A stretch of 64,000 bases of DNA, from positions 1,364,001-1,428,000 of the forward strand of contig CAXXCY010000003.1 in the NCBI GenBank assembly GCA_963674895.2, written 5' to 3'. Of this stretch, positions 8,639 to 17,452 are shown piece after piece. The DNA is from CAXXOK01 sp963674895. GTDB taxonomy: Bacteria > Bacillota > Clostridia > Christensenellales > Aristaeellaceae. A program made the position numbers and the translations under genes. Numbering within the stretch: the stretch's first letter is position 1; each line of letters opens with the position of its first letter. The notes under the pieces are model-generated. The model made no database searches, was not told the origin of the DNA, and worked only from the letters and a program-made list of their open reading frames with translations.

Positions 8639-9526
8639 ATGGGCGTTTCCTACTATATCCAGCTTTTCATCGCGGGGATCTCCAACGGCGCGATGTACGC
8701 GGTCATCGCCGTGGGATGGGCGCTGATCTTCAGCGTGCTGAAATTCTCCAATTTCGGGCACGGCGGCGTGATGGTATGCGGCGCGTATATCGGCATGTTC
8801 ATATCCAAGGCGCTGCACCTGAACCTGTGGCTCACGCTGATTTTCGCGGCGACCTGCGGCGGGCTGATCAATATCCTGGTGGAGATCGTCTGCTTTCACA
8901 GGCTGCGGAAATCCGCCAAGGTCGGCGCGCTGTTTTTCGTGGCGTCCATCACGATGGGCATTCTGTTGCAAAATATTATCGCAATCAACTTCAGCGGAAC
9001 GTACTACGCTTATCCGAGCTTTTTTGCCAACCGTTTCCGGACGATCGGCAGCATCAGCTTTGATATCGCCAACCTCGTGATGCTGGGTGTTTCAGCGGGC
9101 GCCATCCTGATATTGGTGATCGTGCTGAAATATACAAGACTTGGCATTTCCATCCGCGCGCTGTCCATGGACGAACGGACGACCGGCCTTATGGGCGTCA
9201 ACGTGAACAAGGTGGTGCTGGCGACATTTTTCGTCGCCGGGGCGCTGGCGGGCATCGCCGGTGTGTTCGTCGGCATCCGCACCAGCCTGACACCGCAAAT
9301 CGGCAGCGTGTACATTATCAAAGGCTTTATGGTGTGCGTTATCGGCGGTCTGGGCAGCATGAACGGCGCGCTGTTCGCGGCGCTGATTCTGGGGCTGGTC
9401 GAAACGGCCTGCGGCGTGATCTTCGGCACCAGCCTGACGCCGGTGGGGACCTTTATCTTCATGTTGATATTCATGCTGATTCGTCCGCAGGGCCTGGCGG
9501 GCAATTTCTCGTCCCAAAAGGCCTAG
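8639..9526 (+). CDS. livH: Branched-chain-type ABC transporter permease, LivH-like
   Basis: This 295-residue membrane protein opens with IQLFIAGISNGAMYAVIAVGWALIF and continues through about eight hydrophobic segments, matching LivH. The cytoplasmic loop RALSMDERTTGLMGVNVNKV is the conserved ATPase-contact region (LivH has RACAEDLKMASLLGINTDRV there). It is preceded by GGCAGGAGGCAG and followed 17 bases later by the LivM-like gene. It forms the heterodimeric membrane channel with that protein. Symbol given by family resemblance; the transported compound need not be an amino acid. Confidence 0.9.
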   Translation: MGVSYYIQLFIAGISNGAMYAVIAVGWALIFSVLKFSNFGHGGVMVCGAYIGMFISKALHLNLWLTLIFAATCGGLINILVEIVCFHRLRKSAKVGALFFVASITMGILLQNIIAINFSGTYYAYPSFFANRFRTIGSISFDIANLVMLGVSAGAILILVIVLKYTRLGISIRALSMDERTTGLMGVNVNKVVLATFFVAGALAGIAGVFVGIRTSLTPQIGSVYIIKGFMVCVIGGLGSMNGALFAALILGLVETACGVIFGTSLTPVGTFIFMLIFMLIRPQGLAGNFSSQKA

Positions 9527-9543
9527 AAAGGAAGAACCGAACG

Positions 9544-10455
9544 ATGTTTACTGCGGCATACCTGGGCTATATGCTCAACTTTCTGGTTCGCAATGTTTTC
9601 GTTCTGCTGATCGGGATGCTGGGCGTATACGTGCTGACCGGCCTGACCGGCATGTTTTCCCTGGGACAGGCGTCCTTCATGGCGGTGGGCGGTTATACGT
9701 CGGCTATGCTTTCCAAATATTACAATCTGCCGTTTTACATAACGCTGCCCGCGGCGATCCTGATGGGCGTCATCTTCGGCGTACTGATCGGCATCCCGGC
9801 GGTGAAGCTCCGGCGGGACTACGTCGCGATCGTGAGCCTGGGCTTCGGACAGGCGTTGGTGGCGTTTTTGCAGAACTCCTCCAGCATTACGGGCGGCGCG
9901 CTGGGCCTGACCTCCATTCCGAAATACGTGGAGGAGTGGCATATCTGCGTCGCGCTGGTGCTGGTCATCGCGGCGATCGCGAGCCTGAAAAAATCGCGCT
10001 TCGGCCGCCAGTGCCTGGCCATCAAGCACGACGAGCTGGCCGCGGCGTCCATGGGCATCCACGTGGCGCGGATCAAGCTGATCATCTTCACGCTGGCCGG
10101 CGCGATCTCGGCGTTCGGCGGGTTTCTGTACGTGCATTCCCTGGGGTATCTGGATTCCGGCTCGTTCGGGTGGGACCAGTCGTCCATGTGGATCATCATC
10201 GTGTTCTTCGGCGGCATCAATTCCCTGACCGGCGCGATTTTCGCTGGAATTCTGCTCAACATTCTGCCGGAATTCTTCCGGTTTTCCAACGAGCTGCGCA
10301 TCATCATCTATTGCCTGGTCGTGCTGTTTATCATCAACTTCCGCCCGCAGGGCCTGTTCGGCGAAACGGAGCTGGACTGGGCCACACTCAAACGGATGGG
10401 CCGGTTCCTCATCAAACCGTTTAAGGCCAAGCCGGAGAACGGAGGGGTGAAGTGA
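9544..10455 (+). CDS. livM: Branched-chain-type ABC transporter permease, LivM-like
   Basis: A 303-residue polytopic membrane protein with the LivM hallmarks: LTGMFSLGQASFMAVGGYTSAM in the first helices and FGRQCLAIKHDELAAASMGIHVARIKLIIFTLAGAISAFGG in the second half (quoted in two parts of the same region). The frame is open upstream to 9334, but the ATG at 9544 has an AAAGGAAG ribosome site and starts right after the LivH-like gene. Its stop overlaps the LivG-like start (TGATG). Forms the permease pair with the LivH-like protein. Confidence 0.9.
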   Translation: MFTAAYLGYMLNFLVRNVFVLLIGMLGVYVLTGLTGMFSLGQASFMAVGGYTSAMLSKYYNLPFYITLPAAILMGVIFGVLIGIPAVKLRRDYVAIVSLGFGQALVAFLQNSSSITGGALGLTSIPKYVEEWHICVALVLVIAAIASLKKSRFGRQCLAIKHDELAAASMGIHVARIKLIIFTLAGAISAFGGFLYVHSLGYLDSGSFGWDQSSMWIIIVFFGGINSLTGAIFAGILLNILPEFFRFSNELRIIIYCLVVLFIINFRPQGLFGETELDWATLKRMGRFLIKPFKAKPENGGVK

Positions 10456-11225
10456 TGCTGCTGGAGATTCAAAACCTGGCCAAAAGCTTCGGCGGCGTCA
10501 AGGCGATCAAGGACGTCTCGCTTGTGATCGACAGCGACGAGATCGTTTCGGTGATCGGCCCCAACGGCGCCGGGAAGACCACGCTGTTCAACCTGATCTC
10601 GGGCATCTACCGCCCGGATTCCGGCGATATCGTATTCGAGGGGAAAAGCATCAAGGGCAAGCCGCAGCACGAAATCGCCAAGGCCGGCATATCCCGCACG
10701 TTCCAAAACATCCGCCTGTTCCGCGGGCTGACAGTGATCGAAAACGTGATGACGCCCCTGGACGCCCTGGGCAAGTACACGATCATCGAGGCGATGCTGC
10801 CCGTTCCCTCCAAAATCCATACCGACAGAAAAAACCGCAGGCTCGCCGAGGAAGTGCTGGAGATCGTCGGCATGACGGCGTATAAGGACGAGCAGCCCTC
10901 CAACCTCCCCTACGGGCTGCAGCGCAGGGTGGAGCTCGCCCGCGCGATCGTGACCGTGCCCAAGCTCCTGATGCTGGACGAGCCGGCGGCGGGCCTCAAC
11001 CCCAGCGAGGTGAGCGGGTTTATCCGCCTGGTCAGCCAACTGAAGGAGCGCTACCGCTTCGGCATTCTCGTAATCGAACACCGCATGCAGGTGGTCAACG
11101 AGCTTTCCAAGCGGGTATATGTGGTCAATTTCGGAAACCTGCTCGCGTCCGGAACGCCCAACGAAATCAGGGATAATCCGGATGTGATCCGCGCGTATAT
11201 CGGAGAGGAGAATGGCGGATGCTGA
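10455..11225 (+). CDS. livG: Branched-chain-type ABC transporter ATP-binding protein, LivG-like
   Basis: Walker A GPNGAGKTT near residue 36, Walker B LLMLDEPAAGLNPSE, and a diverged signature PYGLQRRVELARAI in place of LSGGQ, as is usual for LivG. Length 256 residues from the ATG at 10455, with GGAGGGG seven bases upstream; a GTG at 10452 is also possible. The start overlaps the LivM-like stop, and the end overlaps the LivF-like start by 7 bases. It would pair with the LivF-like ATPase to drive uptake. Confidence 0.92.
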   Translation: MLLEIQNLAKSFGGVKAIKDVSLVIDSDEIVSVIGPNGAGKTTLFNLISGIYRPDSGDIVFEGKSIKGKPQHEIAKAGISRTFQNIRLFRGLTVIENVMTPLDALGKYTIIEAMLPVPSKIHTDRKNRRLAEEVLEIVGMTAYKDEQPSNLPYGLQRRVELARAIVTVPKLLMLDEPAAGLNPSEVSGFIRLVSQLKERYRFGILVIEHRMQVVNELSKRVYVVNFGNLLASGTPNEIRDNPDVIRAYIGEENGGC

Positions 11226-11938
11226 AAATCGAGAATCTGAGCGCGCATTACGATCACATCATCGCGCTGGACGACGTGTCCTTCGAAGTCCCCGGCGGCT
11301 CCCTCGTCTCCATCATCGGGTCCAACGGCGCGGGAAAATCCACGCTGATCAACACCATCAGCGGCGTGGTCAAGCGCAGCAAGGGCCGCATCCTGCTAAA
11401 CGGCAAGCCACTCCCCGCCGCCGTGCACAAGATCGTACGGGAAGGCGTGGTGCAGGTGCCGGAAGGCCGCCACGTGTTCGCCAACCTGACGGTGACCGAA
11501 AACCTGATTATGGGCGGTTCCCGCCTCAAGGTTTCCAAGGCCAAAGAGCTGATGGAGCAGATGATCGGGATGTTCCCCATTCTCTCGGACCGCAAAAACC
11601 AGATGGCGGGTACGCTGTCCGGCGGCGAGCAGCAGATGCTGGCCATCGCGCGCGGCCTGATGTCCGATCCCAAGCTCCTCCTGCTGGACGAGCCCAGCCT
11701 GGGGCTTGCCCCGATCATCGTCAACCAGGTGTTTGACACCATCCGCAGGATCAACGCCACAGGCGTAACCATCCTGCTGGTGGAGCAAAACGCGAGCAAG
11801 GCCATGGAGATTTCGGATTACACCTACGTTCTGGAAAACGGGCACATCGCCAAGGAAGGCAAATCCTGCGATCTGCGGCAGGACGCGGATATCCGCTCCG
11901 CATACCTGGGGGACGCCAGCGAGCATTCGCTTCAATAA
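11219..11938 (+). CDS. livF: Branched-chain-type ABC transporter ATP-binding protein, LivF-like
   Basis: Walker A GSNGAGKST, signature LSGGEQQMLAIARGL, Walker B LLLLDEPSLGLAP, and the LivF-specific block VQVPEGRHVFANLTVTENL. Length 239 residues, as in the family. It overlaps the LivG-like gene by 7 bases and completes a five-gene transporter (binding protein, two permeases, two ATPases). Confidence 0.92.
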   Translation: MLKIENLSAHYDHIIALDDVSFEVPGGSLVSIIGSNGAGKSTLINTISGVVKRSKGRILLNGKPLPAAVHKIVREGVVQVPEGRHVFANLTVTENLIMGGSRLKVSKAKELMEQMIGMFPILSDRKNQMAGTLSGGEQQMLAIARGLMSDPKLLLLDEPSLGLAPIIVNQVFDTIRRINATGVTILLVEQNASKAMEISDYTYVLENGHIAKEGKSCDLRQDADIRSAYLGDASEHSLQ

Positions 11939-11969
11939 ATATGCCATAACGCAATCGGGAGTGATAATT

Positions 11970-12944
11970 ATGCAGACAGGTTCCAAAATACGGGTCGGAG
12001 TGATAGGCGCCGGGGCGATTGCCAAAATTGCGCATTTTCCGGTGCTCGCATCCATGCCGGATGTGGAGATCGCGGCGATCTATTCCCGCACGTTCGCCCA
12101 TGCGCAGGCATGCGCCGCCAGCTTCGGGGCGCTGAAAGCCTGCGAAACCTTTGAGGAGTTTTTGCAGACGGATATGGACTGCGCCGTTTTACTGACGCCC
12201 AAAACCATCCGCTTGCAGTACCTGCTTCCGCTGCTTGAGCGAAAGCTGGACGTTTTGTGCGAAAAGCCGCTGGCCATGACGCTGAAGGAATGCGAACTGC
12301 TGGCCGACGCGGCCGAGAAATCCGGCCAGAAGGTTATGGTGGCGTTCAACCGCCGCTTCGCCCCGGCCAACATGCGGGCGCTGGAAAGCTTCGGCGGGGA
12401 GCGGCCGCACATGGTCATCGCCAACAAGAGCCGGGAATTCAAGGAGTTTCGCGGAACGCTTGAAAACGCGATCCATATGGTCGACCTGCTGCGCCACATC
12501 CTGGGAGAGTGCGACTACGTGCAGGCCCGCGCCTCGTTCACCGATCCGTTTTTTGAGGACTCGTGCACTGCGCTGCTGGGCTTTCAGGGCGGAGGCACCG
12601 GAATACTGGCGGCCTCGCGGGAAGCCGGGCAATGGCGCGAACAGGTGGAGCTGTACGGCGGCGGGCGCACGGCCATCAGCGATAACCTGGATTCGTGGCG
12701 GGTAATCTATGCCGACCGCGAAGAGGGCCAGACCATGACGCCGCTGCACCAGGGATGGTGCACGGTGGTCAACCGGCTGGGCTTTGAAAGCTGCATCCGC
12801 CATTTCTTCCACTGCGTGAAGACGCGCGAAACGCCGCTTACCAGCGCGCAGGACGCCTTTAAAACGCACGAATTGATGGACAGGATTCTGCGTTCGGCGG
12901 GACTGCCCGACCTTTCTAAAGAATGGGAGAATAAAAAGCAATGA
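11970..12944 (+). CDS. Gfo/Idh/MocA family oxidoreductase
   Basis: An N-terminal Rossmann fold is shown by IRVGVIGAGAIAKIAHFPVL. The typical EKPLAMT motif lies near residue 88, with its Lys in the position used for catalysis in this family. The C-terminal beta-sheet domain runs from about residue 125. NAD(P)-dependent sugar, inositol or amino-sugar dehydrogenases of the cytosol belong here. The ATG at 11970 has GGGAG upstream at good spacing; a GTG at 11961 is less likely. Its 3' end overlaps the next gene by 4 bases. It probably oxidises the imported compound or an early intermediate; substrate unknown. Confidence 0.88.
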   Translation: MQTGSKIRVGVIGAGAIAKIAHFPVLASMPDVEIAAIYSRTFAHAQACAASFGALKACETFEEFLQTDMDCAVLLTPKTIRLQYLLPLLERKLDVLCEKPLAMTLKECELLADAAEKSGQKVMVAFNRRFAPANMRALESFGGERPHMVIANKSREFKEFRGTLENAIHMVDLLRHILGECDYVQARASFTDPFFEDSCTALLGFQGGGTGILAASREAGQWREQVELYGGGRTAISDNLDSWRVIYADREEGQTMTPLHQGWCTVVNRLGFESCIRHFFHCVKTRETPLTSAQDAFKTHELMDRILRSAGLPDLSKEWENKKQ

Positions 12945-13846
12945 AACTGGCAGGACATACGATGGGGACCCCCGAGTACACGCTGGAACAGGCGGCCTCC
13001 CTTTTCCGCAGGATGGGGCTGGACGGCATCGAAATCATCATCGCGCAGGACGGCTATCCCTGCGCCATCCCGCTGGACGCCGCCGATGAGGACGTGCGCA
13101 AGGCCGGCGCCATGATCGCCGCGGCCGGGCTGGAGGTCGCGGGGCTGACGCCCTACCTGAACCTATTCAACAGCCCGGACGAGGCGGTGCGTAAGAAGGA
13201 ATGCGAAAGCCTGCGCCGGGTGATCGACATGGCCGCGATGCTTCACTGCGGGCACATCCGCATTTACGGCGGCAAGCTCGTGGAAGGCGAAACGGATGCG
13301 GACGGTAAAAAGCTTGCCGCGCTCGTCGCCTCGATGCGGGAATGCGGGGACTACGCGCAAAAGCACGGGGCGGTGCTTTGCCTGGAGAACCATTTCGGCA
13401 CCATGACCACAACCGCCAGGGAAACCATGCGCGTCGTGCGCGCGATCAACCATCCGGCCGTGGGCGTTTTGTACGATCAGGCGAATATCGCCTTCTTCCC
13501 CGCCGAGGAGTATACCGAGGCGATCAACCTGCAAAAGAGCAAGATTTTCTACGTGCACTGCAAGGATCTGGTGTACCGCGGCGGCAAGCCGGAAAAGGCG
13601 AAGTTCGCCAGCGTTTCCCATATCGACGAATCGGAGCGCACCGTGCATTCGCGCATTCCGGGCGAGGGGATACTCAATTGGCCCGGCATTCTGCGTTTGC
13701 TGCAGACCGTCGGCTACGACGGCTGGATTTCCCTGGAATACGAGCGCCGCTGGCAGACCATCGACCTGCCGGACGCGTCGGTGGGCATGCCCCGGGGCGC
13801 CGCACATATCCGGTCAATTTTACAGGATTTGGAGAGAACGAAATGA
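12941..13846 (+). CDS. Sugar phosphate isomerase/epimerase, TIM barrel
   Basis: A 301-residue member of the xylose-isomerase-like superfamily. Metal-ligand strands appear as LCLENHFG (Glu), LYDQANI (Asp), YVHCKDLV (His, Asp) and ISLEYER (Glu). The family includes tagatose and psicose 3-epimerases and inosose dehydratases. It follows the Gfo/Idh gene with a 4-base overlap, a pairing common in inositol and rare-sugar pathways where one enzyme makes a keto-sugar and the next isomerises or dehydrates it. It is not closely similar to the isomerase at 5194-5979. Confidence 0.83.
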   Translation: MKLAGHTMGTPEYTLEQAASLFRRMGLDGIEIIIAQDGYPCAIPLDAADEDVRKAGAMIAAAGLEVAGLTPYLNLFNSPDEAVRKKECESLRRVIDMAAMLHCGHIRIYGGKLVEGETDADGKKLAALVASMRECGDYAQKHGAVLCLENHFGTMTTTARETMRVVRAINHPAVGVLYDQANIAFFPAEEYTEAINLQKSKIFYVHCKDLVYRGGKPEKAKFASVSHIDESERTVHSRIPGEGILNWPGILRLLQTVGYDGWISLEYERRWQTIDLPDASVGMPRGAAHIRSILQDLERTK

Positions 13847-15006
13847 ACATGCAGGTAGAGTACGCGGGCATCCCCCTGAAACACCCGGTTTTGGCGGCCT
13901 CCGCCGGTACCACGCGGGACGCCGACCAGGCGGTCCGCTGCGAGGACGCGGGGTACAGCGGGGTCGTTCTCAAATCGGTGCAGGAAGAGGTGCTGATGCG
14001 CTATAATCCCTTCCCGCGCTTCAAGGTCATCCGCAGCGGCATTCCGGGCTATGAATCCACCACCTTTTACAGCTATGAGCAGGCGTACTATGGCAATCTG
14101 GACCAGTATGCGGACACGGTCCGCCGTTCCAAGGAGCGGGTTTCCATCCCCGTAATCGCGAGCATCAACTGCCTCCAGCCGGAAAGCTGGCCCGCGTACG
14201 CAATCGCCTGCGAACAGGCGGGCGCAGACGCGCTGGAAATCGTGCCGAGCTGCCCGTCGGGCAAGCTGATGCGCGATCCGTCGCATAATATCCGAAGCAT
14301 TGTCTTAAACGCGCTGGAAGCCTGCAAGAAAGCGGTCGGCATTCCCGTCATCCCCAAGATGACGGGGCAGGTGGACAACGTTCTGGATTTGGCCATACAG
14401 CTTTCCAAAAACGGCGCCGACGGGCTGACGATGATCAACCGCTCGACGGGCATCGATATCGATGTCGACGCGCGGCGGCCGATCCTGTTCGGCGGCTACG
14501 CGGGCCACGGCGGAAGCTGGGCGTTGCAAACCACCCTGCGCTGGATTATCGCCGCCTTCCCGGAGGTGAGCGCGCCCATCAGCGCGACCGGCGGCATCAT
14601 GACCGGGGAAGACGCCGTGAAGTGCCTGCTGGCCGGCGCCAACAGCGTGCAGGTGTGCGCCGCGATGTACCTGAAGGGGTACGGCTGGGTACAGACCATG
14701 CTCAAACAGATCGGGGCCTATATGGAGCGAAACGGCATTCAAACGCTTTCTTCGATCATCGGCGAAGCCAGCCGGAACATGCTTTCGATGAACCAGTACG
14801 ACCGGGTTACCCGCTATACGGCGCAGTGCGACCGGGAGAAATGCACCAAGTGCGGGCGGTGTTTCCCCGTCTGCATCTACGACGCGATCCAAAATAAAGA
14901 CGGCAAGTGCCTGATCGATCCCGCCAGGTGCGACGGCTGCGGCCTTTGCGTCAGCGTTTGCCCGTATCAAGCGATCAGCATATCCGCAAAATCGGCAAGG
15001 GAGTAA
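13843..15006 (+). CDS. Dihydroorotate dehydrogenase-like flavoprotein with C-terminal 2[4Fe-4S] ferredoxin domain
   Basis: Residues 1-325 form a DHOD/PreA-like FMN barrel (GIPLKHPVLAASAGTT at the start; ALEIVPSCPSG with the likely active-site Cys; SATGGIMTGEDAVKCLLAGA for FMN phosphate). Residues from about 330 carry two ferredoxin motifs, CDREKCTKCGRCFPVC and CDGCGLCVSVCP. This layout is that of PreA, the catalytic subunit of dihydropyrimidine dehydrogenase, without its NADH-binding partner. The frame is open far upstream, but the ATG at 13843 has GGAGAG upstream and overlaps the previous stop. It could reduce or oxidise an unsaturated cyclic acid using ferredoxin. A pyrimidine substrate is possible, yet no other pyrimidine genes are near. 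Confidence 0.85.
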   Translation: MNMQVEYAGIPLKHPVLAASAGTTRDADQAVRCEDAGYSGVVLKSVQEEVLMRYNPFPRFKVIRSGIPGYESTTFYSYEQAYYGNLDQYADTVRRSKERVSIPVIASINCLQPESWPAYAIACEQAGADALEIVPSCPSGKLMRDPSHNIRSIVLNALEACKKAVGIPVIPKMTGQVDNVLDLAIQLSKNGADGLTMINRSTGIDIDVDARRPILFGGYAGHGGSWALQTTLRWIIAAFPEVSAPISATGGIMTGEDAVKCLLAGANSVQVCAAMYLKGYGWVQTMLKQIGAYMERNGIQTLSSIIGEASRNMLSMNQYDRVTRYTAQCDREKCTKCGRCFPVCIYDAIQNKDGKCLIDPARCDGCGLCVSVCPYQAISISAKSARE

Positions 15007-15440
15007 TGACGATGGCCAGCAAAAAGGAAGTCCGGGAAAAGGGCGGCATTTTCAACATTCACGAGGGGTATAACTGGGCAAAATCCACGGGGCTTGACGT
15101 GCATCTGGTGCTTACGCCGCGGCTGGGTTCCCACAACGTCGGGATCACGAGCGGCGTCCATCTCCCGGGCATGGAATTTGAGCCGCACATCCATCCCCTG
15201 TCGGAGGAGCTTGTTTTCTGCTTTGAGGGGGAGGGCGAGTTTTACCTGTACGACCGGTGGATACCCGTCAAGGCGGGCGACCTCCTGTATGCGCCTCCGG
15301 GCATTCCGCACGGCACGCGCAAACCCGCGGGCACGGAAGGCCGTTTCGTGACCATCGGCGTCGCTACGCCCCCGCAGTTGGACCTGTACAACCGGATCGG
15401 TTATAATGTGCTGGGGAAAGATGAGGACGAGGCCAAATGA
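15006..15440 (+). CDS. Cupin domain protein
   Basis: A 144-residue single-domain cupin. The first motif is seen in EFEPHIHPLSEELVFCFEGEGEF (two His and Glu) and the second in PPGIPHGTRKP (His). Its start overlaps the stop of the DHOD-like gene (TAATG), and its end overlaps the DapA-like gene by 4 bases, so it is tightly embedded in the operon. Small cupins like this act as isomerases, lyases or metal-dependent sugar-acid enzymes; the reaction here is unknown. Confidence 0.8.
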   Translation: MTMASKKEVREKGGIFNIHEGYNWAKSTGLDVHLVLTPRLGSHNVGITSGVHLPGMEFEPHIHPLSEELVFCFEGEGEFYLYDRWIPVKAGDLLYAPPGIPHGTRKPAGTEGRFVTIGVATPPQLDLYNRIGYNVLGKDEDEAK

Positions 15441-16363
15441 CAAACGGACAAATGGAATTGAACGGCGTGCTGGTGAAGAAGCTTTACGGCGTCATCACGG
15501 CGATGACCACGCCCTTTACGAAGGCCGGGGCCGTGGATACGGAAGCCATTGAGCAGCAGGTGGAGTTTCTGATCGGAAAGGGCGTAAACTGCCTGTACCC
15601 GTGCGGCACCACCGGCGAGATGCTTTTAATGAACGAGGAAGAGCGCAAGCTGGTCGCGCAGACCGTCGTACAAAAAGCGGCGGGCCGGGTGACCGTGTAC
15701 ATCCATTGCGGCGCGATGTCCCAGAGCGAAACCATCCGTCTCGCGCAGCATGCGCATGAGATCGGCGCGGACGGCGCGGGCGTCGTGACCCCGTCGTATT
15801 TCGGGCTTTCGCCGCGCATGATGGTCGGCTATTACCAGGCGATCTCGAAGGCTCTGCCCCCCGATTTCCCCCTGTATGTCTACGTCATTCCCCAGCTTGC
15901 CGCCAACGATATCGACGCCGCGACGATGGAGGCAATCGCCGCCGCATGCCCCAATATCATCGGCGTAAAGTACAGCTTCGCCAACATGCGGCGGCTGCTG
16001 GAATACCTCCAGGTACGAAACGGCGCTTTCTCGGTCGTGTTCGGCCCGGACGATCTGTTCTTCCCGGCGCTGGCGATGGGCGCGGACGGCACGGTATCCG
16101 GGTGTTCCGGCTGCATGCCGGAATGGTTTGTCGGGGTTTACGACGCGTTTCTGGCGGGCGACTATGAAAAGGCGAAAGAGCTGCAGTTTACGGCGACGAA
16201 GCTTACGAAGGTTCTTCGGAGCGGAGCCGATATGTCGGTCTTTAAAAACGTGCTGACGATGCGCGGAGTCCGGGGCGGGCACATGAAAGCCCCGCTTCTG
16301 GACCTGGAGCCGGAGGAAGTGGAAGCGCTGCGGGTGCAGCTTACACCCTATCTGAACCAATAA
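15437..16363 (+). CDS. DapA/NanA family lyase (class I, Schiff-base aldolase)
   Basis: The 308-residue TIM barrel has the family motif PCGTTGE near residue 56, a Tyr in YVYVIPQ in place of the more usual YNxP, and the Schiff-base Lys in IIGVKYS near residue 175. Family members (dihydrodipicolinate synthase, N-acetylneuraminate lyase, 2-keto-3-deoxy-sugar-acid aldolases and dehydratases) form or break pyruvate adducts. In this catabolic operon a keto-deoxy acid aldolase role is likelier than lysine biosynthesis. It is followed after 66 bases by the DhaK gene, which could phosphorylate a small aldehyde or ketone product. Confidence 0.87.
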   Translation: MTNGQMELNGVLVKKLYGVITAMTTPFTKAGAVDTEAIEQQVEFLIGKGVNCLYPCGTTGEMLLMNEEERKLVAQTVVQKAAGRVTVYIHCGAMSQSETIRLAQHAHEIGADGAGVVTPSYFGLSPRMMVGYYQAISKALPPDFPLYVYVIPQLAANDIDAATMEAIAAACPNIIGVKYSFANMRRLLEYLQVRNGAFSVVFGPDDLFFPALAMGADGTVSGCSGCMPEWFVGVYDAFLAGDYEKAKELQFTATKLTKVLRSGADMSVFKNVLTMRGVRGGHMKAPLLDLEPEEVEALRVQLTPYLNQ

Positions 16364-16429
16364 AACGAACCCGGCTCCCCGCGTGTCCGTATGGGCAGCG
16401 AGGGAGCGCGGCAACAGGGAGGGAGCAGT

Positions 16430-17440
16430 ATGAAAAAAATCATCAACCAGCCCGCAGATTTTGTGGACGAGACCATCGAGGGCATTCTCGCCGCGTACGG
16501 CGACCGCGTGAAAATTCATAACGGCGACAAGCGGATCTATCTGTCCAATTATCCGGTCCGGGACGGCAAGGTCGGGATCGTGACGGGCGGCGGCAGCGGG
16601 CACCTGCCAGTATTCCTGGGCTATGTCGGCAAGGGCCTGCTGGACGGCTGCGCCGTAGGCAACGTGTTCGCGTCCCCTTCGGCGCAGAAGATGACCGATA
16701 TGATCGCCGCGTGCGACCGGGGAAACGGCGTGCTGTGCCTGTACGGCAACTACGGCGGGGATAACCTGAACTTCGACATGGCGTGCGAAACCGTCGATCT
16801 GGAAAACGATATCAAAACCCGCACCGTCCGCGTCAGCGACGACGTCGCCTCCGCGCCCGCTGCCGAAGCGGGCCGCCGCCGGGGCGTGGCCGGCATGGTG
16901 TACGCGTTCAAGATCGCCGGCGCGGCCGCGGACATGGGTTTGGACCTGGATGCGGTGACCGCCGTGGCCCGGAAGGCGCTGGACAGCATCCGCACCATGG
17001 GCGTGGCGCTGTCCCCGTGCATCGTGCCCGAGGTCGGCAAGCCCACGTTCTCCATCGGCGAAAACGAGATCGAGATCGGCATGGGAATCCACGGCGAACC
17101 CGGCATCGAGGTCAAGCCGATGATGACCGCCGACGCGGTTGCCGAGCTGCTCGTCGGCCAAATATTGGACGATATGCCGCTTTCCAAGGGCGATACCGTA
17201 TCGGCCATGGTCAACGGCCTCGGCGCGACGCCCAAGGAGGAGCTGCTGATCGTGTACCGCCGCATTCACCAGTTGCTCAGCGGCAAGGGCGTTAAACTTG
17301 TCATGCCCCACATCGGCGAATATGCCACGTCCATGGAAATGGCCGGGCTTTCGGTTACGCTGTTTAAGCTGGACGACGAGCTGTATTCGCTGCTGCGCGC
17401 GCCGGCCAGCTCTCCTTTCTATACCAACGAGAACCTGTAA
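16430..17440 (+). CDS. dhaK: Dihydroxyacetone kinase subunit DhaK
   Basis: DhaK fold: GGGSGHLP near residue 45, and the covalent substrate-binding His in MGIHGEPGIE near residue 220. At 336 residues it is a normal family length. The open frame starts at 16391, but the ATG at 16430 has AGGGAGGGA directly upstream and gives the usual MKKIINQP N-terminus. It would bind dihydroxyacetone or another short-chain ketose by a hemiaminal bond. It works with DhaL, encoded 12 bases downstream. No PTS-type DhaM is present in the window. Confidence 0.95.
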   Translation: MKKIINQPADFVDETIEGILAAYGDRVKIHNGDKRIYLSNYPVRDGKVGIVTGGGSGHLPVFLGYVGKGLLDGCAVGNVFASPSAQKMTDMIAACDRGNGVLCLYGNYGGDNLNFDMACETVDLENDIKTRTVRVSDDVASAPAAEAGRRRGVAGMVYAFKIAGAAADMGLDLDAVTAVARKALDSIRTMGVALSPCIVPEVGKPTFSIGENEIEIGMGIHGEPGIEVKPMMTADAVAELLVGQILDDMPLSKGDTVSAMVNGLGATPKEELLIVYRRIHQLLSGKGVKLVMPHIGEYATSMEMAGLSVTLFKLDDELYSLLRAPASSPFYTNENL

Positions 17441-17452
17441 GGGGGGCTTGAT

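Noticed and set aside
15437..16363. Lysine biosynthesis role (DapA) for the DapA-family gene
   Set aside because: The operon is catabolic, no other lysine gene is present and the active-site Tyr motif differs (YVYVIP).
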